From: JAIRTY01 sp050257395 | GTDB lineage: Bacteria; Actinomycetota; Actinomycetes; Streptosporangiales; Streptosporangiaceae | Direction: 5' to 3' | Assembly: GCA_050257395.1 (NCBI GenBank) | Contig: JBLMWU010000284.1 | Coordinates: forward strand, 1-37,839 | Length of the DNA: 37,839 nucleotides | Shown: one piece after another, positions 16,431 through 22,816 of the stretch | How positions within the stretch are numbered: position 1 is the first letter of the stretch | Layout: every line of letters starts with the position of its first letter | Notes under the pieces: model-generated | Seen by the model: only the letters and a program-made list of their open reading frames with translations | What the model was told of the DNA's origin: nothing | The model's database searches: none | Made by a program: the position numbers and the translations under genes

Positions 16431-17030
16431 ATGACGTCTCAAGTTGCGCCGGTGCCCGGCGGCCTGCCCGGACGGCACCGGCGGCGGGGGCTGCGGGGGA
16501 AGTTCCACGTCGGCCGCACGGCGCGGATGTACGCCCGCCGGGTGATCGGTGCCCTGGCGGTGATCGCGGCGGTGGCGATCGTGAGCGTGGCCGCTGCCTT
16601 CGGCAAGCCTGATTCCGGAAGTGTCAGCATCCCCCGCTACCAGAAGCAGGACAATCCGTATCTGCACACGCCAGCGCCTGCCCGCAGCCGGGGGGCCAGC
16701 CACTCGCCGCCTGCCGGCGGGCTCACCCCCGGGGGCGCGGGCGGCCTGGTGATACCCGCTCAGCCTGTCCCGGCGCCGGTCACGAGCCCGGCCGCGCCCG
16801 TGCCCACGACGCCGGTGCCGACCACGCCTGCGCCGACGACGCCGGTGCCGACCACGCCGGTGCCGACCACGCCTGCGCCGACGACGCCGGTGCCGACCAC
16901 GCCCGTGCCCACGGCGCCGGCCCCGACCGCGCCTGAACCGACCGCGCCTGAACCGGCCTCTCCGGGGGAGGCGCCAGCGTCGCTGGCGCAAGGCGCGGCG
17001 CTGCCAGCGGTATCTCCCGGATCGGCGTGA
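16431..17030 (+). CDS. Membrane-anchored Pro/Thr-repeat protein
   Basis: 199 residues, no recognised family. The first 45 residues are basic and probably cytoplasmic (PGRHRRRGLRGKFHVGRTAR), followed by one membrane helix (VIGALAVIAAVAIVSVAAAF). The remainder is extracytoplasmic, low in structure and rich in Pro, Thr, Ala and Gly, with eleven consecutive five-residue units of the type V/A/E-P-T-T/A-P (residues 124-178). Such stalks span or bind the cell wall in actinomycetes. ATG 16431 was chosen although its ribosome site is poor; the frame is open to a GTG at 16413. It is the first gene of the polysaccharide block and ends 64 bases before the synthase gene, so it may be co-transcribed. A role as wall-anchored partner of the synthase is a guess. 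Confidence 0.65.
   Translation: MTSQVAPVPGGLPGRHRRRGLRGKFHVGRTARMYARRVIGALAVIAAVAIVSVAAAFGKPDSGSVSIPRYQKQDNPYLHTPAPARSRGASHSPPAGGLTPGGAGGLVIPAQPVPAPVTSPAAPVPTTPVPTTPAPTTPVPTTPVPTTPAPTTPVPTTPVPTAPAPTAPEPTAPEPASPGEAPASLAQGAALPAVSPGSA
16800..16964 (+). repeat. Coding 15-bp tandem repeat (Pro/Thr pentapeptides)
   Basis: Eleven in-frame 15-base units encode VPTTP, APTTP, VPTAP, APTAP, EPTAP and EPASP variants. The first seven units follow a higher-order pattern (V, V, A, V, V, A, V), so a 45-base unit has been duplicated at least once; later units have drifted. Copy number is likely to vary between related strains. It is a coding minisatellite, not a CRISPR array: there are no distinct spacers. 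Confidence 0.9.
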
Positions 17031-17094
17031 CGGCAGCTATGCCGCGCCTGGCAGCCCACCGGGTACCCGCCCAGGATCCCTGCTGGCGGGACCG

Positions 17095-19578
17095 GTGGCT
17101 GGCCACCTCTCATCCGGATACGCCGGCAGGGGGGTGGCGGCCATAGGGAGGCATGCGGCGTCCGGTCCGCGGCGCCGGGCGCATCCGGTCTTCGCCAGCA
17201 TGAGCGGCCGGCGCGGCCTTGTCGCGCTCTTGTTCCTGCTGGTGCTGGGCGCCGACGTGGCCCTGGGCGTTGCCCGCGCGCAGCAGCTGGCGACGGCGGC
17301 GCCGGACCGGTCCGCGTATCACGGCAGCGTCGGCTATCCCCGGCAGCTCGCACGCGAGATGGCAGCCTGCGGCCGCACCCGCGGGGAGGTGATGTCGTCG
17401 GGGAAGCGCGGCATCCCGATCATCGGTGACGGCGTGTTCCGGCGGGTGGTGGAGGTCCAGCGCCGCGGCGGCGTGACCTACGCGGTCGACCCGTTCTCCG
17501 GCCGGACGGTCGTGAGCCAGCTCACGCCCCTGGAAGTCCACAACACCCAGGGGTGCCGGTACGCGATCGAGCTGTTCGGCGAGATACCCGCCCGCACGCT
17601 GCTGCTGACCTATGACGACGGCCCGAGCAGGATCTGGACACCGCGGCTGCTCGCCGTCCTCCATGCGTACGGCGTCCGGGCGACCTTCTTCAGCGTCGGC
17701 GTGAACGCCATGGCGGCACCGGGCGTGTTCCGCCTGGTGACCGGGAGCGGCAACGTGGTGGGCAACCACACGATGAACCACCCCGTGCTCGATCTGCTCG
17801 ACCCTGCCGCCGCCCGCAACCAGCTCGTCCAGAACGCGCACATCTTGGCGACGGTAGGCCACTACCAGACCAGGCTGTTCCGTCCGCCCTACGGCGGGAG
17901 CAACTCCGAGGGCGCCGGGTCGATCCGGGCCAATGTCTACTCCACGCTGATCGCCCAGCAGCTCGGCTACACCGAGGTCGGCTTCACCATCGACAGCGAC
18001 GACTACGCACACCGGGCAGGTGAGACCATCCCGGTCCCGGCATTCGGCGGCCCCGGCCTGCCGGGCGAGCTGATCGTCATGCACGACACCCAGGGAAAGA
18101 GCGATTCCGCCACGGTCCAGCTGACCGAGCGCATCATCCAGAAGGCCGAGGCGCTGGGGTACCGGTTCATGACCGTGGACCAGCTCCTGCGCCAGCAGGG
18201 CGACTACGGCGTGGCGGGCCGGATGCAGGGCAAGGAACAGCCGAGCACGGCTGACCGGCTCGGCTATGCCCTCGTCTGGACCCGCCAGGAACTGCTGCGG
18301 ACGGGCCTGCAGACCGTGCTGACGGTGGCCACCTACGTGATTCTGGGATTCGGGGCGTTCTGGATCGTCCGCGCCCTGTACGGAGGGTTGAGGCAATACC
18401 GGCCGGTGCCCGATTGGCATCCGGAGCTCGTGTCCGTCCTGATCGCGGCCAGGGACGAAAAGGCGGTGATCCGGGCCACCATCGAGTCCATCTTCGCCTA
18501 CCAGTACCCCTTCGGCCTGCAGGTCGTGGTGGTCAACGACGGCTCCGCGGACGGGGCTGGCGGCACCAGCGGCGGGCCCGGCGGCACCAGGGCCATCCTG
18601 GACGAGCTCGCCGCCCGGTACTGCGACCCCTCCCGCAAGCTGGAAGTCATCCACCTGGACAAGAGCGTGGGCAAGACCGCGGCCTGGGACATGGCGTTCC
18701 GGACCAGGATCCGCGGCGAGGTGTGCGCCGCGTTCGACGCCGACACCCGGCTGGCGGGCCCGGACACCATCCCGAACCTGGTCCGCCATTTCCGCGACCC
18801 GAAGGTCGGCGCGGTGGCCGGCTACGTCAAGGCGGGAAACGTGGCACGCGGGCCGTGGCGCTGGCTTCTCTTCCACTTCCAGCAGGCCGAATACAACCTC
18901 GGCATCGCCCTGATGCGGGTGGCGCAGGGAAAGAACGGCATCATGATCGTGCCGGGCGCCTGCTCGGCGTGGCGGACGTCAGTCATGAGGCAGATCGGCA
19001 TGCCTTTCGACACCCTCGGTGAGGACGCGAACGCCGGGCTGGAACTGCGGGAGGTCGGCTACACCGTCGTCCAGGACATCAGGGCCGTCGCGCTGACCCA
19101 GGTCCCCGACACCATGAAAGGCATCGCCCGGCAGTGGCTGCGCTGGACCTTCGGCATGGTGCAGAACCTGTGGAAGCACAAGGCGATCATGGTTCAGCCT
19201 GGTAAGTACGGCGGGCTCACCTGGGTCATGTGGTACACGGTCCTGAGTCTCGTCATCCCCATCGCGCTGCTGCCGCTGAGCTACGGCGTGACCATTCTGG
19301 CCGCCCTCGCCGGGAACTGGTCCGGCCTGGCGCTGTTCCTGGCCGTGTTCACCGGCTTCCGGCTCCTGCAGAACCTGACCGCCATGGTGGTGCTGCGCGA
19401 ATGGTCGTGGGATCCGGTGACAGCCGTGTTCTACCGGTTCATCAACGACCCGCTGCAGATCTGGCTGGCTTACCGCGTTGTGTTCGCCATGGTGACCGGG
19501 AGGCTCATCAGCTGGCGGGGCACCCGGGCGGCGCGGATCCCGGTGGCGGCTGACGGCAGCCCGGCAAGAGCTGCATGA
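17095..19578 (+). CDS. Bifunctional polysaccharide deacetylase / family-2 glycosyltransferase (membrane polymer synthase)
   Basis: 827 residues combining two enzymes. A first membrane helix (near residues 42-60) leads to an outer NodB-type deacetylase: Asp174/Asp175 in LLTYDDGPS, His225 and His229 in NHTMNHP, RPPYG at 263-267 and His330 in IVMHDT, the full metal-site and catalytic set. A second helix (about 402-425) returns to the cytoplasm and a processive GT2 domain: Asp482 in VVNDGSADG, DAD at 548-550, Glu643-Asp644 in LGEDANAGLE and QWLRW at 680-684. Three or more helices follow. These motifs are those of chitin-, hyaluronan- and poly-N-acetylglucosamine-type synthases; the fusion resembles the deacetylase-GT2 proteins of streptomycete mat loci. 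Likely role: make and partly deacetylate an amino-sugar polymer. Starts at GTG 17134 or ATG 17200 are possible. Confidence 0.9.
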   Translation: MAGHLSSGYAGRGVAAIGRHAASGPRRRAHPVFASMSGRRGLVALLFLLVLGADVALGVARAQQLATAAPDRSAYHGSVGYPRQLAREMAACGRTRGEVMSSGKRGIPIIGDGVFRRVVEVQRRGGVTYAVDPFSGRTVVSQLTPLEVHNTQGCRYAIELFGEIPARTLLLTYDDGPSRIWTPRLLAVLHAYGVRATFFSVGVNAMAAPGVFRLVTGSGNVVGNHTMNHPVLDLLDPAAARNQLVQNAHILATVGHYQTRLFRPPYGGSNSEGAGSIRANVYSTLIAQQLGYTEVGFTIDSDDYAHRAGETIPVPAFGGPGLPGELIVMHDTQGKSDSATVQLTERIIQKAEALGYRFMTVDQLLRQQGDYGVAGRMQGKEQPSTADRLGYALVWTRQELLRTGLQTVLTVATYVILGFGAFWIVRALYGGLRQYRPVPDWHPELVSVLIAARDEKAVIRATIESIFAYQYPFGLQVVVVNDGSADGAGGTSGGPGGTRAILDELAARYCDPSRKLEVIHLDKSVGKTAAWDMAFRTRIRGEVCAAFDADTRLAGPDTIPNLVRHFRDPKVGAVAGYVKAGNVARGPWRWLLFHFQQAEYNLGIALMRVAQGKNGIMIVPGACSAWRTSVMRQIGMPFDTLGEDANAGLELREVGYTVVQDIRAVALTQVPDTMKGIARQWLRWTFGMVQNLWKHKAIMVQPGKYGGLTWVMWYTVLSLVIPIALLPLSYGVTILAALAGNWSGLALFLAVFTGFRLLQNLTAMVVLREWSWDPVTAVFYRFINDPLQIWLAYRVVFAMVTGRLISWRGTRAARIPVAADGSPARAA

Positions 19579-19592
19579 CGGGGGAATGACTG

Positions 19593-20906
19593 ATGCGCAG
19601 ACGATACCTGGCCTGGCCGAGGCTGACCGTAGCGGCGGTGCTGGCGGCCATGATCGGTGCCGGGGCCTGGCTGGCGGTGGGTGCTGGCGGCTCCAGCGCC
19701 GCGGACCGGGCTCCGGGGCCTGCTGCCGCGCCTTCCGCGAGCGCCGGTGCCCTCCCGAAGCTGAACCTGGCCGCGCTGCCCTCGGCCCCGCCGGCGCCCC
19801 GGCCCGCGGGCTGCAGGCCGCTGTCGCTGGCCGGCGCCAGCGGGGTGTGGCTGCCGGACTGGTTCGAAGACCCCGGCCTCGCAAGCCTGGTCCCCGAGCA
19901 GGCCCAGCGGCTGGGGGTGCTGGACTTCTTCTGGCTGAGCCTGGGCAGCAGCGCGGACAGCATCCAGGAGCGTCCCGGTAACCCCGGCGGCGCGCCGCTG
20001 GCCAGCGTGCTGGATGCTGCTGCGACGGCGAACCCGTGCGGATGGCGGTTCGTCACCGTGTCCGACGAGCAGGCACCCAAGGCCACCATGGCGCGGATAC
20101 TGCTCAACCCGCAGGCCAGATGGCGCAACGTGACGGCCCTGGCCACGGCGATGGCCAGCCTTCCGCAGGCCAATGGCCTGACCCTGGACTATGAGTACGC
20201 GCTCCCCAGCAGCCAGCAGGACCTTGATCGGTACGCGTCCGTGGCGGGCTGGCACGGGCTGGGAATCCGCGAGCAGATCAACCGGATCACCGCTGGCTAC
20301 ACCGAATTCGTCCGGGAACTCGCGCTCGCGATGCACCGGCAGCACCGCGCACTCCGGGTGGCGGTCAAGGTGCGCGCCACCGACGAGATCAGCTACGCCG
20401 ACCTGTCCAGCCTGTCGTTGTTCGTCTATGACTACGGCCAGCTGTCGAAATACGCCGACCAGATCGTCCTGATGGCGATCGACTTCCACTGGTCGACGGG
20501 TGACCCGGGGCCGATCGTCACGATGTCGGACCTGACCAAGGTGCTGGATGATGTGCGCACCTACCGCATTCCGGCGGCCCGGCTGGCCGTGGAGTCGCCC
20601 GTGTACGGCTATGACTGGACGGTGGGCCGGGCGGGGCACATCCTCGCCGGCACGCAGGCGAGCTCCTTCACCGCCACTGACCTGGCTTCCCGGGCCTGGC
20701 GGAAGACGGGCAGCAAAGACGGCGAAACTTCCTACGGATACACCGCCGGCGGCAAGCGGCACGTGGTCTGGTTCGGCGGCTCCGCCCTGGCGTACCAGAC
20801 CACTCAGGTGCGGCGGCTCTACCCCGGCATCGCCATCATGGCCTGGGCGACCGGCAACACCGACCCTGCCGGATCCCGGCTCATCCTGCAGGCGCTGGGC
20901 AAGTGA
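19593..20906 (+). CDS. Secreted or anchored GH18-like glycoside hydrolase
   Basis: 437 residues. An N-terminal basic segment and hydrophobic stretch (LTVAAVLAAMIGAGAWLAVG) form a signal anchor, followed by a Pro/Ala linker to about residue 70. The catalytic core has NGLTLDYE (residues 194-201), the GH18 D-G-x-x-x-D-x-E motif with Asn in the first place but Asp199 and the acid Glu201 kept, then DQIVLMAIDFHWS, ESPVYGYDW and IAIMAWATGN, matching later strands of the GH18 barrel as in YaaH/spore-type chitinase-like hydrolases. ATG 19593 has GGGGGAA about 7 bases upstream, and the gene starts 14 bases after the synthase gene, implying one operon. It probably trims or releases the polymer; peptidoglycan is an alternative substrate. 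Confidence 0.78.
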   Translation: MRRRYLAWPRLTVAAVLAAMIGAGAWLAVGAGGSSAADRAPGPAAAPSASAGALPKLNLAALPSAPPAPRPAGCRPLSLAGASGVWLPDWFEDPGLASLVPEQAQRLGVLDFFWLSLGSSADSIQERPGNPGGAPLASVLDAAATANPCGWRFVTVSDEQAPKATMARILLNPQARWRNVTALATAMASLPQANGLTLDYEYALPSSQQDLDRYASVAGWHGLGIREQINRITAGYTEFVRELALAMHRQHRALRVAVKVRATDEISYADLSSLSLFVYDYGQLSKYADQIVLMAIDFHWSTGDPGPIVTMSDLTKVLDDVRTYRIPAARLAVESPVYGYDWTVGRAGHILAGTQASSFTATDLASRAWRKTGSKDGETSYGYTAGGKRHVVWFGGSALAYQTTQVRRLYPGIAIMAWATGNTDPAGSRLILQALGK

Positions 20907-20944
20907 CGTCCCCGGCTCGCCGGGTGGCCGGCAGCGCGCCGCCG

Positions 20945-21034
20945 GGAATGGAATTCAGCGCGTCCGTTGTGACCAATCCCACGTCACCCGGAGGACGAAA
21001 GTCCTGCGGTACTCGGCCAATGGCCTCGTGTGGG
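20945..21034 (+). promoter_or_regulatory. Possible ECF promoter and structured RNA upstream of the sulfosugar-synthase-like gene
   Basis: The 282-base gap between 20906 and 21189 holds a compact fold. CCCACGT (20978-20984) pairs with GTGTGGG (21028-21034), two pairs being G-U. Inside it AGGAC-GAAA-GTCCT (20992-21005) is a perfect 5-bp hairpin with a GNRA tetraloop and GGCC-AAT-GGCC (21015-21025) a second hairpin, making a three-way junction. Just upstream, GGAAT (20945-20949) and CGTT (20965-20968) are spaced 15 bases apart, like an ECF-type promoter whose transcript would start close to the fold. I compared it by eye with c-di-GMP, c-di-AMP, SAM, cobalamin and guanidine riboswitch signatures and found no match. 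Confidence 0.4.
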
Positions 21035-21188
21035 AAAAAGGATCCATTGCGTAACATTCTTACCATGCGGGGGTTATTGAAGCCCTGAAACGGGTCATTC
21101 ACCGATCATGGACTTTCCCGCCCTGAGCCCATGGAGGTGAAAGCGGCCGGCGGTCGTGCTGCCGCGAAACAGGGGGTGGCGATAAGCC

Positions 21189-22349
21189 ATGAGGATCATG
21201 GTGCTGGGCGGCGACGGTTACCTTGGGTGGCCGACAGCGCTACATCTGTCGGAGTGCGGCCATGAGGTGGCGGTGGCGGACAACTTCGCGCACCGCGCTT
21301 TCGACCTCGAACTCGGCACGAGCAGCCTGGTCCCGATCGAGGAGCTGCGAACCCGGCTGAGTGCGTGGCGGGAGCACACGGGGAAAGTCATCGCTGCCTA
21401 TGTCGGCGATCTCGTCGATTACGACTTCACCCGGCGGACCATCAGGAGTTTCCGTCCCGATGCGGTGGTGCATTTCGCGGAGCAGTGCTCGGCGCCATAC
21501 TCGATGATCGACCGCAAGCACGCCATCTACACCCAGACCAACAACCTGGTCGGCACGCTCAACGTCCTGTATGCCATCGCCGAGGTCAACCCGGGCATTC
21601 ACCTGGTGAAGCTGGGCAGCATGGGCGAGTACGGATGGCCCAACATCGACATCGAAGAAGGCTGGCTGGAGGTCGACCACAAGGGCCGGCACGACCGGGT
21701 GCTGTTCCCGAAGCGGGCGTTTGACTTCTACCACCTCTCCAAGATCTACGACAGTCACAACATCGAGTTCGCCACCCGCTGCTGGAACCTGCGGGCCACC
21801 GACCTCAACCAGGGAATCGTGTACGGGCAGGAGACCCCGCAGACGGTCCTCGACGACCGGCTCGCCACCCGCTTCGACTACTGCGCCGTGTTCGGCACCG
21901 TGGTGAACAGGTTCGCGATCCAGGCGGCCATCGGCCACCCGATCACGGTGTACGGCACGGGCGGCCAGCAGCGGCCGCTCATCGACATCCGGGACACCGT
22001 CCGCTGCGTCCAGCTTGCCTGCGAGAACCCGGCGGAACGGGGAGAGTACCGGGTCTTCAACCAGACGACCGAGTCGATGTCGGTCATGCAGATCGCGGAG
22101 ACGGTGGCCCGCTGCTGGCCGGGGGAGGCCACCATCGAGAAACTGGACAACCCCCGGGTCGAGACGGAGAACCGCTACTACAACGTCGTCCACACCGGGC
22201 TGGAGAAGCTGGGCCTGCGGCCCCACCTGCTCTCGGACACGCTGATCAACTCGCTGTTCGAGGTCACCAAGCGATATGCCGGCCGGGCCCGGCCCGAACT
22301 GCTGCGGCCTGACGTGAACTGGCGCCAGCCACTCGGCAGCGCGGCCTGA
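21189..22349 (+). CDS. UDP-sulfoquinovose synthase-like NAD-dependent epimerase/dehydratase
   Basis: 386 residues, an extended short-chain dehydrogenase. The NAD-binding loop is LGGDGYLGWPTALHLS (from residue 6). Conserved SQD1-type blocks follow: HFAEQCSAPYSMIDRKHA, KLGSMGEYGWPNIDIEEG, YHLSKIYDSHNI, RATDLNQGIVYG and TVYGTGGQQRPLIDIRDT. The catalytic triad is Ser144, Tyr181 and Lys185; plant SQD1 has Thr, Tyr and Lys there, so the Thr is conservatively replaced. The known family makes UDP-sulfoquinovose from UDP-glucose and sulfite in the cytoplasm. No sulfolipid glycosyltransferase is nearby, so the product may feed the polysaccharide block or a different sugar may be made. ATG 21189 follows a GGGGGTGG ribosome site. 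Confidence 0.88.
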   Translation: MRIMVLGGDGYLGWPTALHLSECGHEVAVADNFAHRAFDLELGTSSLVPIEELRTRLSAWREHTGKVIAAYVGDLVDYDFTRRTIRSFRPDAVVHFAEQCSAPYSMIDRKHAIYTQTNNLVGTLNVLYAIAEVNPGIHLVKLGSMGEYGWPNIDIEEGWLEVDHKGRHDRVLFPKRAFDFYHLSKIYDSHNIEFATRCWNLRATDLNQGIVYGQETPQTVLDDRLATRFDYCAVFGTVVNRFAIQAAIGHPITVYGTGGQQRPLIDIRDTVRCVQLACENPAERGEYRVFNQTTESMSVMQIAETVARCWPGEATIEKLDNPRVETENRYYNVVHTGLEKLGLRPHLLSDTLINSLFEVTKRYAGRARPELLRPDVNWRQPLGSAA

Positions 22350-22400
22350 GCCGCGGCAGGAGCAGGCCGTCGTGACACGGAATCAGGGGGAGTGAGCTCG

Positions 22401-22493
22401 ATGAGCGTGACCGCGACCAGGCACCCAGAGCCGGCACTGCAGGCACCGCGCTCCCGCCAGCGGCGCCCGGCAGGCGGTGACCGGCGATGCTGA
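22401..22493 (+). CDS. Possible 30-residue ORF coupled to the DivIVA-domain gene
   Basis: ATG 22401 is preceded by AGGGGGAGTGAG, a strong ribosome site at good spacing, and opens a frame of 30 residues (starting MSVTATRHPEPALQAP, ending in an Arg-rich stretch and Cys). Its stop overlaps the ATG of the next gene at 22487 by 7 bases. It could be a real small basic protein, or a leader whose translation delivers ribosomes to the DivIVA-domain gene, which lacks its own good ribosome site. No family recognised. Confidence 0.35.
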   Translation: MSVTATRHPEPALQAPRSRQRRPAGGDRRC

Positions 22494-22720
22494 CGCCAGC
22501 GGACGTGCAGGCGAAGCGGTTCACCGAAACCCGGCTGTTCCGCGGCTACGACGAACTGGAGGTCGACGACTTCCTCGACGAAGTGGCCGCGACGCTGGCG
22601 GCCCTGCTCGAGGAGAACCAGCGGCTGCGGGCGCGGCCAGCGAGCCCCGGGCCAGCCGGTGACGGCCCGCGGGCAGACCCTGCGCAGGCCGGCCCCGCAG
22701 CTGGCGGCCCGGGCGCCTGA
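22487..22720 (+). CDS. Very short DivIVA-domain protein
   Basis: 77 residues. Residues 1-50 are the DivIVA N-terminal domain: LTPADVQAKRFTETRLFRGY followed by DELEVDDFLDEVAATL, including the membrane-contact loop region and the start of the coiled coil (LAALLEENQRLRA). The remaining 27 residues are Pro/Gly/Ala-rich. Full DivIVA/Wag31 proteins are 200-400 residues and continue with a long coiled coil for self-assembly; this one stops after the membrane-binding head. It might bind curved membrane at tips or septa or modulate a full-length DivIVA. It is encoded 137 bases after the sulfosugar-type gene and just before hisD. Confidence 0.75.
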   Translation: MLTPADVQAKRFTETRLFRGYDELEVDDFLDEVAATLAALLEENQRLRARPASPGPAGDGPRADPAQAGPAAGGPGA

Positions 22721-22804
22721 GGTGCCGCCCGCCGGGTGGCGGCGCCCCGCCAGCACCCGGGGTCCGCAATGCGGACGGGCCCGCAGGCAGCGGCGGCGGC
22801 TCCA

Positions 22805-22810
22805 TAGACT
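22805..22810 (+). promoter_or_regulatory. -10 element for a leaderless hisD transcript
   Basis: TAGACT fits TAnnnT and is followed by exactly 6 bases and then the GTG start of hisD at 22817, so transcription should start on the start codon itself. There is no ribosome-binding site in those 6 bases. No clear -35 is visible. Confidence 0.5.
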
Positions 22811-22816
22811 GGGCGG

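Noticed and set aside
16800..16964. CRISPR-like repeat array
   Set aside because: Units are contiguous 15-base in-frame codons with no spacers.
20976..21034. Reading the structured element as a GEMM-I c-di-GMP riboswitch because of the GAAA tetraloop and the polysaccharide context
   Set aside because: The conserved GEMM segments around the ligand site (for example GCAAACC and GGACGCAAAGCC) are absent, and the second hairpin is too short.
20976..21034. Hammerhead-type ribozyme in the same three-way junction
   Set aside because: No CUGANGA core segment is present; only a GAAA followed by GTC, which the hairpin explains.
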